NCBI GenBank assembly: GCA_014284505.1
Contig: JAAFYY010000001.1
Location: 124,001-188,000, forward strand
Direction of reading: 5' to 3'
Length of the DNA: 64,000 nucleotides
DNA from: Streptacidiphilus sp. 4-A2
GTDB lineage: Bacteria > Actinomycetota > Actinomycetes > Streptomycetales > Streptomycetaceae
Positions 18,721 to 28,784 of the stretch are shown piece by piece; the stretch's first letter is position 1; every line of letters begins with the position of its first letter. The notes beneath the pieces were generated by a model, which saw only the letters and a list, made by a program, of their open reading frames with translations, made no database searches and was not told where the DNA came from. A program made the position numbers and the translations under genes.

Positions 18721-20387
18721 TCAGGGCTGCGGGACGACCGGCGGGGTCGGGCCGGTCCAGGAGTACTCGTAGTCGGTCTGGCCGGGCGCGAACGCGTTGT
18801 ACGGGGTCGGGTTGACGCCCATGCACTGTGAGCTGTCGGTTCCCGCGTTCTGCGTCATTCCGGCCGCGCCGGTCGGCAGGACGCCTGCCTTGGGCAGTGT
18901 GGTGGCGTAGTCGGTCCCCGAGGTCCAGTCGGTGCCGATCACCAGCACCAGGTGGTCCGCCGAGGCGGACGCCTTCAGCTGTGCGGAGGTCAGGCCGAGC
19001 GCCGTGGCCACAGCCTGCGCCTGGGCCTTGTCAGCGGTGGGGTAGCTGAGGCTGGTCGTCTGCGGCGGGATGTCCGTGGTGTCCCGGACCGCGTCGGCGA
19101 ACCCCTTGGCCTGGAGGGCCTGGGTGATCTCCTCGCCGCGGCCGTCGACCGTGGAGTTCTCCACCGACACGCTGACCGTCGCCTTGTCCACGGGCACCGC
19201 GCTCGCGGTGGGACCGGGCGAGGGGCTGGGCTTGGCCGGGGAGCTCTTCAGGGTCGACAGCGGTATGTCGTCGGCGATCATCCGGAAGACCTGGTAGGAG
19301 TCCGGGTCGGTCAGCACCGGCCGCGCGTCGGCCGGGTAGGCCCCGTAGACGAAGGGCATGGTCACCATGGTGATCCGGTCGGCCGGTACCCTGATCAGCT
19401 CCAGCGCCAGCGAGGACAGCGCGCCGATGCTCTTCAGCGAGGGCGAGACGACGAGCGACTTGGTCGCCGCCTGGGCCAGGCTGTTCAGCGTGAACGGGTC
19501 GCTCAGGGTGTCCGCCGACTGGAACTTGCGGATCAGCGAGTTGAGGTAGAGGTGCTGCGCCTCGGTACGGCCGATGTCGGTGCCGTCGCCGAAGGCGTGC
19601 CTGGTCCGCAGCCACTCCAGGGCCTGCTCACCCTTGATGGTGTGCGTTCCGGCGGGCAGTTCGAGGTGCGATCCCTGGGGTCCTGGACGTTCTCCTTGGT
19701 GCACACCTGTACCCCGCCGACGGCGTCACTCATGTTCACCACACCCGAGAAGTCGATCATCATATAGGCGCTGATGTCGATTCCGGTCAGCTTCTCCCAG
19801 GTGTCCACCGTGCATCCGGGGCCGTAGTTCAGACTGTCGGTGATGAGCGTGGTGGTCCCCTGGTGCCCGTCGCAGTTGGCGATCTGCACCGTGGTGTCCC
19901 GCGGAATGCTCAGCACGGAGATGTTGCTGCGGTCGGCGGACACGTGGACCAGCATCTCGACATCCGCGTGCGCCGCGCTGGGGCTGCAGGAGCCGCCGAG
20001 GTCGCAGTCGGCGGTGGTGTCGCGGGTGTCGGAGCCGATCATCAGGATGTTCAGCGGCGTCTGCCCGGCAGCGTTCGGCTTGGGCGCGGCCACCCGCACC
20101 CCCGGGTCCGCGTGCAGCGGGTCCGAGTGGATGTTGCTGTCGAGGTCCTGGATGTAGAGATAGCCGCCGCCCATCGCCGCAAGTACCGCCACACCGGCGG
20201 TCATGGCGGTGTACTTCAGTATTCGGACCTTTCGGGACACCGGTTTCCGGCGGCTTGTGCGGCGCCGGCCGGACGAATTCGCCCGGCGGGCCGCGGCCCG
20301 TCCGCCGCTCGCCGACGCCTCGGTCCCGTCGGCCGGGCCGCTCGGGGACATGCCGCCGTCGGCCGATATCTCGTCTTGCTGGGACAA
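18721..20387 (-). CDS. LytR-CpsA-Psr (LCP) protein with LytR C-terminal domain (one frameshift)
   Basis: TTG 20387 was chosen because GGGAGGA sits seven bases upstream. A basic cytoplasmic N-terminus (RRTSRRKPVSRKVR) and one membrane helix (AMTAGVAVLAAMGGGYLYI) precede the LCP domain (LNILMIGSDTRD, VLSIPRDTTVQI). At about 19677 CCCCC is reduced to CCCC; repaired, it runs VQDPQGSHLELPAGTHTIKG. A Pro/Ser linker and a LytR_C domain (VSVSVENSTV to the end) follow. Length is about 555 residues. LCP enzymes attach teichoic-acid-like or other glycopolymers to peptidoglycan outside the membrane. Confidence 0.85.
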
Positions 20388-20711
20388 GGAAAGTCCTCCC
20401 GAAACGATCCCGGACGTTGCCTCCGCCCCCGTGGCGCAACGCGGCAACTGCCTTCTGTACGGCAGTTGTCGAGGGTGGACTCTACCGATCCGACACCCGT
20501 TCTTCACCATTCCGTTTCAGAACGGGGAAATCACCGGACAAGACGCCGCCGCACCCGCGCCGGTTCCCCGGTGCGGGCATTTCCTTCCGGGCCGTCGACT
20601 AACGATGAGAAATCCCGATACGTCCGGCGCCTTTTCGACAGCGGAACACTTTCCGTCAGCAGATGCGGACCGGGCGTGACGCCGACCGGCATGACCGGTA
20701 TTCACCGGCAT

Positions 20712-21786
20712 TCAGCGGGCGGCAATGCCGGGAAAGACGGCGTCGTCGAGGATCAGGCCGACCGCGACGGCTATGGGGATGGCCAGCAGCGCGCCGATCA
20801 GGCCCAGGAGCTCCCCGCCGACCACGACTCCCAGGATGGTGACCAGGGGTGGACGGCGACGGCGTACTTCATGGCCTTGGGGGTGATCAGGTAGTCCTCG
20901 GCGAGGCGGAAGACGGTGTAGAAGGCGGCGGTGGCGAGGGCGACGGGCAGGGATACCACCAGGGCGATGAGCGAGACCACGATCCCGCCGATGGTGGAGC
21001 GACCACGGGCACCAGGTCCAGGACGGCGACGAACACGCCGAGGGCGGCCGGGTAGGGACGCCGAAGATCTGCAACCAGACGAAGGTCGCCAGCCCGGCGA
21101 TCACGGAGGTGGCGAGGTTGGCGAGCATGTAGCGGCCGGTGCGCAGCAGGATCTCGTCGGTGAGTTCGCGGCGTGCCCGCGGCGGCTGCCGGCCACGAAG
21201 CGCAGGCAGAAGTTCTTGATGGTGGGCAGCCCGGCGAGGAGGTACATGGTCAGCGTCACCACCAGGAACAGCCCGGTGGCGGTGGTCAGGACCAGCTGGC
21301 CGGCGCCCACGATGCCGTTCAGCAGGGTGCCGCCGCCCCCGGAGCCGAGTTCCTGCTTGGCCTTCTCGACGATGTGGTACTTGTCCTCGAGCCTGCCCAG
21401 GGCGGAATGGTGGTCCTGGAGTTGCTGGAGCCAGGTGGGGATGCTGCGGGTGAGGGCCTGGGTCTCGCCGGCGATGGGGCGACAAACAGCATGGACAGGG
21501 CGGCTGTGATCAGGGCCAGCACCAGGATCACCAGGGTCACCGCCCAGGAGCGACGCATGCCGACCCGGGTGAGCGCCCGCACGAAGGGGTCGATGCTGAT
21601 GGCGATGACCAGTGCCAGCAGGACGAGCATGACCAGGCTCGCGATGCTCTCCACGGCCTGGACCAGCGCATAGGCCAGCACGGCGCCCAGGCTGAGCTGG
21701 AATCCGACAGCGAACCACGAGTGCCGGGGACGCGGACCGGACGCCGGCGCGGCGGCACTGTCCGAACGGGGATCGAGCACGGCCAT
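20712..21786 (-). CDS. AI-2E transporter (PerM/YdiK) family protein (five frameshifts)
   Basis: Starts at ATG 21786 behind CAGGAG. Helices are spread over several frames: LVMLVLLALVIAISIDPFVR, VLTTATGLFLVVTLTMYLLA, VIAGLATFVWLQIFGVP, VVSLIALVVSLPVALATAAF and the family-typical GELLGLIGALLAIPIAVAVG. Breaks at about 21480, 21180, 21050, 21010 and 20855 are each explained by one missing C or G. Repaired length is about 359 residues. The family is named after an E. coli exporter, but most members have unknown substrates. This is the most heavily damaged gene of its size here. Confidence 0.8.
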
Positions 21787-22098
21787 GGGGTGACTCCTGA
21801 CGGGTAAGGGCGACGACACAGGAACGGGGTTCGGCCAGGCACCTCCGCCCGGACAGCGGCAGCGGGGGCCGGGCCCCGAGCCGACGGTCCCGGCAGAAGC
21901 TGTCCTCCGTTCTTCTCTCCGCCCTTGTTCGTGTCCACGCCTCGACCGGCCGTCCTGTCCCGGCTTCCGTCAGGCGCGCCCCGCGAGCCGAACCCCGGCC
22001 CGGACACCGGCCGTTGGACTGTTTGACCGGCCACCGGGCTTCTGACACTGTCCAGTTGACCGACCCACGGCCGGGATCGAGGTGACGGGGGGACAGCT
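21787..22098. other. Divergent intergenic region
   Basis: About 310 bases between the AI-2E-family gene and the NmrA-like gene, presumably carrying both promoters. TTGAC-like elements occur near 22022 and 22057, but I cannot pair them with convincing -10 boxes. No coding sequence is supported. Confidence 0.4.
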
Positions 22099-22968
22099 GT
22101 GATCGTGGTGACCGGAGCAACCGGGACGGTGGGGTCCCGGGTCGTTGCCGAGCTGCGCGAGCGCGGTGCGGCCGTGCGGGCCCTGGTGCGTGGCGTCGAG
22201 CCGCGCGAGGGCTGGGATGCGGGGGTCGAACAGGTCGTCGCCGACTTCGCCGACCCGGCCTCGCTGGACGCCGCGCTGGCGGGCGCCGACGCGGTGTACC
22301 TGCTGGTGGCGGTGCATCCGCAGATGGCCGCGCACGAGCACAATGTGATCGACGCGGCAGTCCGCGGCGGACGGCGTCCCCACATCGTGCTGCATACCGC
22401 GGCCGGGGTCGAGCAGCGGCCGGACGGCGTGCGCTTCCTGACCGCGCATGCCGAGGGGTACCGGCATCTGGTGGCGAGCGGGCTGCCATGGACGCTGCTC
22501 GCCCCCAACGGCTTCTACCAGAACTTCCTCGGGATGGCGGCGGCGATGCGGGCCGGCCGGCTGGCCGTGCCGGGTGGCGCGGGCGCGGTGTCGTACGTGG
22601 ACGCACGCGATGTCGCCGCGGCCGCCGTCCAGGTGCTCACCACGGACGGTCACCGGGGCGCGGTCTACACGCTGACCGGTCCGGACTCGCTGACCCACGC
22701 CGAGGTCGCCGCGCGGTTCGGCGCGGCCGCCGGGGCCGCGGTCTCCTATGACGCGGTCGAGCCCGGGGACGCCCTGGCGCAGATGCTCGGCGCGGGCTGG
22801 GACGCCTGGCGCGCGGGCGGGATGGTCGAGCTGTACGGGTTCTACGCGGTCGGCGACGCGGGCGCGGTCAGCACCGACGTGGAGAAGCTGACCGGACGAC
22901 CGGCCCGCTCGCTGGCCGGCTTCGCGGCCGAGTACGCGGCGGTGCTGCGGGGCGGGCCCGGCAACTGA
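22099..22968 (+). CDS. NmrA-like NAD(P)-binding protein
   Basis: A 289-residue intact protein from GTG 22099 with GGGGGGA upstream. The Rossmann motif is VVTGATGTVGSRVVAEL, followed by VRALVRGVEPREGW and the NmrA-like C-terminal region (YVDARDVAAAAVQVLT, LTGPDSLTHAEVAARFG). Relatives are NAD(P)H:quinone reductases (QorB type) or redox sensors without enzymatic activity; I cannot decide between them. Confidence 0.85.
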   Translation: MIVVTGATGTVGSRVVAELRERGAAVRALVRGVEPREGWDAGVEQVVADFADPASLDAALAGADAVYLLVAVHPQMAAHEHNVIDAAVRGGRRPHIVLHTAAGVEQRPDGVRFLTAHAEGYRHLVASGLPWTLLAPNGFYQNFLGMAAAMRAGRLAVPGGAGAVSYVDARDVAAAAVQVLTTDGHRGAVYTLTGPDSLTHAEVAARFGAAAGAAVSYDAVEPGDALAQMLGAGWDAWRAGGMVELYGFYAVGDAGAVSTDVEKLTGRPARSLAGFAAEYAAVLRGGPGN

Positions 22969-23090
22969 GCGGTGGCACGGGGCGGGCGTACTTCGCCTGC
23001 CCCGCGCCGTGAACTTCCTCTTCGCCCGATGCGTGTGACTGGTAAGGACAGTCCGGGTTCGCGGCAGCAACTAGTGCTAGAAATGATGGT

Positions 23091-25926
23091 ATGCACAGGC
23101 TGGGGTGGTTTTCGGCGCTACGTCGCGTGCCCCGGCCTGCACCGGGCCGCCCCCCTGCGGACGGGCACCGAGGTGGCCGTCCGGACCGTCCGGATTCCGG
23201 TGACGGCCGCGAAGCCGGAAGCCATGGCCCGGCCGCCCGGCGTCGCACCGACAGCCGGTCCTGGAAAGCAGACCTGGCCTCGTCCTTCCGTTTGCGGAGC
23301 GTCGCCGGCCAGGCGTTCGTCTGGCAGCTGACGGTCCTGGTCCTGCTCGCGGCCGTCGCGATCGTGGCGCTGGTGCTCAAGACCACGAGCGATGCCCAGA
23401 ACGATGCCCGCCACCGGTCACTCGCTGTAGCGGAGGGCTTCGCGCACTCCCCGGGCATCGTGCAGGCGCTGGAGTCGCCCGACCCCACCGTGGAACTCCA
23501 GCCGCTCACACAGGCGGCCCAGAAGGCAGCCGGTGTCGACTTCGTCGATGTGCTCAGCAGGAGCGGAATCCGCTACACCGACCCCGTCCCCGGCCTGATC
23601 GGGCAGCCGGCCCAGGGCGACATCGGCCGGGCAGCGGCCGGGCAGTCCTTCACCGAGATCTTCAAGGGCGCGCCAGAACGCGGTCCGTGCGCTGGTTCCG
23701 GTCACCGACGCGCACGGCTCGGTGGTCGGCATCGTCTCGGCCGGTGTGCAGACCGTGGACGTCACCACCACGGTGGACCGCCAGCTGCCGGTGCTCTTCG
23801 GTGCCGCAGCGGGCTCACTGATCCTTGCCACCGGCGGGGCGGTCGTGGTGAACCGGAGGCTGCGGCGCCAGACGCACGGACTGGGCCCCGTCGAGATGAC
23901 CCGGATGTACGAACACCACGACGCTGTTCTGCACTCGGTCCGCGAAGGCGTGCTCATCCTGGACCCGGAGCAGCGGCTGCTGCTGGCCAACGACGAGGCC
24001 CGGCGACTGCTCGGCCTGCGCGCGACCGCGGAGGGAACACCTCTGGACGAGCTGGGCCTGGCCCCGGAAATGGCCGCGCTGCTGGCGTCCGGACGCACCG
24101 TCACCGACGAGGTGCACCCGGCCGGGGAGCGTCTGCTGGCCGTCAATCTGCGACCCGCGGCCGACGACGGGCGGCCCGCCGGCTTTGTGGCGACCCTGCG
24201 GGACACCACCGAGCTGCGGGCCCTGGTCGGCCGGGCCGAGGAGGCCCACGAACGCCTGCTGCTGCTGAACGAGGCCAGCACGCACATCGGCACCCCTGGA
24301 CATCGTGCGGACGAGGAGCTGACCGAGGTGGCGGTACCGCGGTTCGCCGACTTCGTCAGCGTCGACCTGCTGGAGACCCTGATGAGGGGGGACGAGCCGG
24401 CCCCCGGCCCGGCCACCGGCGCCGTCCTGCGGCGGGTTGCGCACCGGTCGGTGCGGGAGGGTACGCCGGAGGCCCTCACCCCGGTGGGCGAGGCCGACTA
24501 CTGCACGGCGGGTTCGCCGCAGGCCCACTGCCTGGCGAGCGGGCGGTCCGTGCTCCACGGGGAGACGGACGCGGCGATCCGCGCGTGGCTGGCGGAGGAC
24601 CCGGCGCGTTCCGCCAAGAGCCGTGCCTACGGGTTCCACTCGTGGATCGAGGTACCGGTGGTGGCCCGCGGTACCACGATGGGGGTGGTGGCCTTCGTCC
24701 GGTCCCGGCAGCCCGAGTCGTTCGCGGCCGATGATCTGACCCTGGCCGAGGAACTGGTCGCCCGTGCGGCGGTCTGCCTGGACAACGCCCGGCGCTTCAC
24801 CCACGAGCGCACGGCGGCTCTCACCTTGCAGCACAGCCTGCTGCCCCGGCGGCTGCCCGAGCAGTCAGCCGTGCAGGCGGCCTTCCGCTACCTTCCCGCC
24901 GATCCCCGGCTGGGGGTGGGCAGCGACTGGTTCGACGTGATTCCGCTGTCCGGCGCACGGGTGGCGCTCGTCGTCGGGGACGCGGCCGGCCGCGGCCTCC
25001 GGGCCTCCGCGACCATGGGCCGGCTGCGCTCCGCCGTGCAGACCCTGGCCGATGTCGACCTGCCTCCGGACGAGCTGCTCACCCAGCTCGACGACCTGGT
25101 CATCCGCCTGGCCGCGGAAACCGGGACGGACGCGGACTTCGCGTCCGGAGACGTCGGAGCCACCTGTCTGTATGCGGTCTACGATCCGGAGTCGGGCCGC
25201 TGCTGCCTCGCCAGCGCGGGCCACCCACCGCCCGCCGTGGTGCGCCCGGACGGAACCGCGACCGTCCTGGACCTGCCCGCCGGCCCCCCGCTCGGCGTGG
25301 GCGGGCTGCCCTTCGAGGCGGTGGAGACGGTTCTGCCCGAGGGAAGCCTGCTCGCCCTCTACACCGACGGCCTGGTCGGGTCCCGGCAGCAGGGGATGGC
25401 CCCGGGCCTCGAAGCACTCCAGCAGGCGCTGACTGTTCCGGGTCTCCCGGTGGAGGCCCTGTGCGACCGGGTCGTCGGCACCCTGCTGCCGGACCGCCCC
25501 GCAGACGACGCCGCCCTGCTGCTGGCGCGGGTCCGGCGGCTCGACCCCGCGCAGGTCGCGACCTGGGATGTGCCGGACGATTTTGCGGCGGTGGCCGGGA
25601 TCCGTGCGAGCGCTGTCCGCCAACTGTCGTCATGGGGCCTGGAAGAGGCCGCCTTTGTCACCGAACTGGTGGTCAGCGAGTTTGTCACCAATGCCATCCG
25701 GTACGGCGGCGCTCCCATCCGGCTGCGGCTCATCCGCGACCGTACGCTGATCTGCGAGGTGACCGACGGCAGCAGTACCGCTCCGCACCTGCGCCGGGCC
25801 CGCGTGTTCGACGAAGGCGGCCGGGGCCTGCTGCTGGTCGCGCAGCTCACCCAGCGCTGGGGCACCCGCCAGAGTGCGAGCGGCAAGGTCATCTGGTGTG
25901 AGCAGACACTCCCCCAGGACACCTGA
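23091..25926 (+). CDS. Multidomain sensor: membrane cache, PAS, GAF, SpoIIE phosphatase and ATPase (frameshifts)
   Basis: Order: membrane helix (TVLVLLAAVAIVALVL), extracytoplasmic cache-like domain (GFAHSPGIVQALES, GVDFVDVLSRSGIRYTD), second helix (LFGAAAGSLILATGGAVVV), PAS (VREGVLILDPEQRLLLAND), GAF-like domain, PP2C/SpoIIE domain (VALVVGDAAGRGLRA and LLALYTDGLVGSR) and C-terminal RsbW-like ATPase (VVSEFVTNAIRYGG, DEGGRGLLLVAQL). The frame breaks at about 23675, and a compensated pair at 24294-24312 scrambles a few residues. The protein could both dephosphorylate a STAS antagonist and phosphorylate one, sensing an external ligand. The start is uncertain; the first 60 residues look unconserved. 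About 945 residues. Confidence 0.8.
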
Positions 25927-26045
25927 GACCGTCCGGCCCGGGCCCGGGCTTCAGCGCGAGCGGGTACCCGTCCCGGCGCGAACGGGCACCTGTCCCGGCC
26001 ACGGCGACCCCGCGGCCGGCTGCCGCCACACCCGGCCGTGGGACG

Positions 26046-26865
26046 ATGCTCGACATGGACGCAGTCGGCAGGAACAATGTGACGGTGACCGGCAAGCCCG
26101 ATGGACCGGTGATGATGCTGGCGCACGGCTTCGGCTGCGACCAGAACATGTGGCGCCTGGTCCTGCCGCGGCTGGCCGAGCGCTTCCGGACAGTGCTCTT
26201 CGACTACGTCGGCTCCGGGCGTTCCGACCCCTCGGCCTGGGACCGCCGGCGTTATTCCCTCGCTGGAGGGGTACGCGGCCGACGTGCTGGACATCTGCAC
26301 CGAGCTGGAGCTGACCGACGTGGTGTTCGTGGGGCACTCGGTCAGCGCGATGGTCGGGGTGCTCGCCGCCGCCCGCCAGCCGCAGCGCTTCGCCAAGCTG
26401 ATCATGGTCGCGCCCTCCCCGTGCTACATCGACGATCCGGCGACCGGCTACGCCGGCGGGTTCACCGCGGCCGATATCGACGAGCTGCTGGAGTCGCTGG
26501 ATTCCAACTATCTGGGCTGGTCGGGGGCGATGGCCCCGATGATCATGGGCAACCCGGAGCGTCCCGAGCTGGGCGAGGAGCTGACCAACAGCTTCTGTGC
26601 CACCGACCCGGCCATGGCATCGGTGTTCGCCCACACGACCTTCCGGTCCGACTCCCGGGCCGATCTGGCCTCGGTGACCGTGCCCACTCTGGTGCTGGAG
26701 TGCTCCCAGGACGTCATCGCCCCACGGGAGGTCGGCGCCTATGTGCACGCCGCCATCCCCGGCAGCCGTCTGGTCACCCTGGACGCCACCGGACACTGCC
26801 CGCAGCTCAGCGCCCCGGAGGCGACCGGGCAGGCCATCATGGAGTTCGCCGGAGCCGCCCGGTGA
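26046..26865 (+). CDS. rsbQ: RsbQ-like alpha/beta hydrolase (one frameshift)
   Basis: Very close to Bacillus RsbQ and plant KAI2-type hydrolases: RNNVTVTG, LAHGFGCDQNMWRLV, VLFDYVGSGRSD, then the nucleophile elbow VFVGHSVSAMVGVLA and catalytic histidine in LDATGHCPQL. At about 26262 the sequence needs one C fewer (CCC to CC) to read RYSSLEGYAADVL. Length is about 272 residues; ATG 26055 is an alternative start. In Bacillus, RsbQ supplies an unknown hydrophobic ligand to the PAS domain of the RsbP phosphatase. The rsbP-like gene follows directly with a TGATG overlap. Confidence 0.85.
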
Positions 26866-28197
26866 TGTGCGGGACCGCCGATGGCGGCCCCGAGCACGAC
26901 ACCTGCACCAATGACGACGCCGATACCGACACGGGGGACGAGAGCGTGGACGAGGCGGAGCGGGCACAGTTCTCCGCGCTGCTGGAGGACAGCGCCGAGG
27001 ATCTCTACGAGCACGCCCCGTGCGGCTACCTGTCCACGCTGCTGGACGGCCGGATCGCGAAGGTGAACACCACCCTGCTGGACTGGCTCGGCTACACCCG
27101 CGCCCAGCTGCTTGGCCGCAGGCGCTTCGCGGACCTGCTGACCGTGGGCGGCAAGCTCTACCACGAGACCCACTTCGCCCCGCTGCTGGCGATGCAGGGC
27201 CACCTGTCCGGGATCGCGCTGGAGCTCAGGACCGCCGACGGCAGCCGCCTGCCGGTGCTGGTCACCTCCACCGTCACGTCGGGCAGCGACGGGCAGCCCC
27301 TGCTGATCCGCACCACGGTCTTCGACGCCCGCGACCGCCGCGCCTACGAACAGGAGCTGCTGCGCGCCCGCAAGCAGGCCGAGCAGGCCACCGCCGAGGC
27401 CGAGGCCGCACACCAGACTGCCGAAACCGAACGTGCCCGCCTGCAACAGGTCGTGGCCATCCTGCAGAAGAGCCTGCTGCCGCCCGCACTGCCACCGGTC
27501 CCCGGCCTGGAAGCGGCCGCGTACTACCACCCGGCCTCCGTCGACGAGATCGGCGGTGACTTCTACGACCTGTTCGCCCTCGACGGCGGACGCTGGGGCT
27601 TCTTCCTCGGCGACGTCTGCGGCAAGGGCCCCGAAGCCGCCGCGGTCACCTCGCTGATCCGGTACACCCTGCGCGCCGCGTTCCTCACCGACAGCGACCC
27701 GGTCCAGGCACTGACCACGCTCCACACCGCGCTCCAGGAGCGCTACGGCGGCGAGGACCCCCGCTACTGCACCGCGATCGCCGGCACGCTGACCCCCGAC
27801 GGCGACGGCGTCGCGGTGACGGTGGCCGGCGGCGGGCATCCGCCGGCCCTGCTGCTGGGCGCCGACGGCAGCGCACGGTACCTGCCCACCCCGGGGAACC
27901 CTCATCGGCGTCCTGCCCCATCCGCACTTCGCCTCCGTCGGCACCGTGCTGCGGCCCGGGGACACGATGCTGCTGTACACCGACGGCCTCACCGAGGCCC
28001 GCACCCAGGCCGGATCCCGCTACAACGAGGACGCCCTGCTCGCCTTCGGCACCGACCTCGCCCCGGCGGGCGCCGAGGCGGCCGTCGACGCCCTGAGGGG
28101 TCTGCTGGAGAGCTTCGGCGACGGCCTGGACGACGACGCCGCGCTGCTCGCCCTGAGCGTCCGCGTCCCCAGCACAGACACAGGTGCCGCCCGATGA
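26865..28197 (+). CDS. rsbP: RsbP-like PAS-SpoIIE phosphatase (one frameshift)
   Basis: ATG 26865 overlaps the rsbQ stop. The PAS domain (about residues 40-150) begins LYEHAPCGYLSTLLDG. A coiled coil (KQAEQATAEAEAAHQTAETE) links it to a PP2C/SpoIIE domain with LQKSLLPPALP, DEIGGDFYDLF and FFLGDVCGKGPEAA. At about 27897, in a G run, the frame changes before TLIGVLPHPHFAS and MLLYTDGLTEARTQAG (metal-site aspartates). Length is about 444 residues. By analogy it dephosphorylates the STAS protein encoded next, releasing a sigma factor under energy stress. Confidence 0.85.
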
Positions 28198-28538
28198 AGA
28201 CCGCACTGATCCTCACCGGCGGGCACACCGCCTCAGGCCCGGTGCTGACCGTCGCCGGGGACCTCGAACACGGCAGCGCCGAACGCTTCCGCACCGCCGT
28301 GAACGCCATCCCGCTCCACCCCGGGCAACTGCTCACCGTCGACCTGTCCGGCCTGGGATTCTGCGACTCCAGCGGCATCACCGCCCTCATCGCCGCCCAC
28401 GGGCGCACCCAGGCCCACGGCGCGGACATGACCCTGTCCCACGTTCCGCCGACGACCGTCCGCATCCTGCGCATCCTCGGGCTGGACCAGGTCTTCCGCA
28501 TCCACCCCGCCCCCGGGGCAAGCCCGGACCCCGCCTGA
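28194..28538 (+). CDS. STAS anti-sigma factor antagonist (RsbV-like)
   Basis: A 114-residue intact STAS protein. It begins in an ATGA overlap with rsbP, so it is probably made in step with the phosphatase. The conserved phosphorylation-site region is LGFCDSSGITALIAAH; the serine in DSSG is the residue modified by anti-sigma kinases in this family. It is the likely RsbP substrate. No partner anti-sigma kinase gene is adjacent; candidates lie in the 45-61 kb island or inside the 23-26 kb sensor. Confidence 0.85.
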   Translation: MKTALILTGGHTASGPVLTVAGDLEHGSAERFRTAVNAIPLHPGQLLTVDLSGLGFCDSSGITALIAAHGRTQAHGADMTLSHVPPTTVRILRILGLDQVFRIHPAPGASPDPA

Positions 28539-28719
28539 CCGAACGGCCCCGCCGTCCGCGAAGCCGGGCCGCGTCCGGGCAGCAGGCCCTGTGCGGATGC
28601 CTCCACCGCCACGTCCTCGACGAACGTGCCTCCACCCTGACACCCGCCGACGGTGCCGGGGCCCCGGTCGCGGCACCGCGCCTGCCACGGGCCGCTCGCA
28701 CCGATACGGGCAGGGGATG

Positions 28720-28743
28720 GTTTGAGATCTTTTGCGGGGTTAC
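28720..28743 (+). promoter_or_regulatory. Sigma-B-like promoter before the catalase gene
   Basis: GTTT (28720-28723), a 13-base spacer and GGGTTAC (28737-28743) resemble the Streptomyces sigma-B pattern GNNT-N14-16-GGGTA(C/T), ending 41 bases before the catalase start. The spacer is one base short and GGGTTA replaces GGGTA. Confidence 0.45.
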
Positions 28744-28784
28744 ACGCAAGGGGCCGCATGTCCTGTCCGGCGTCAGGAGGAACC

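Noticed and set aside
26865..28197. rsbP as a true pseudogene
   Set aside because: All PAS and phosphatase motifs are conserved on both sides of a single G-run error, and overlaps with both neighbours are kept.
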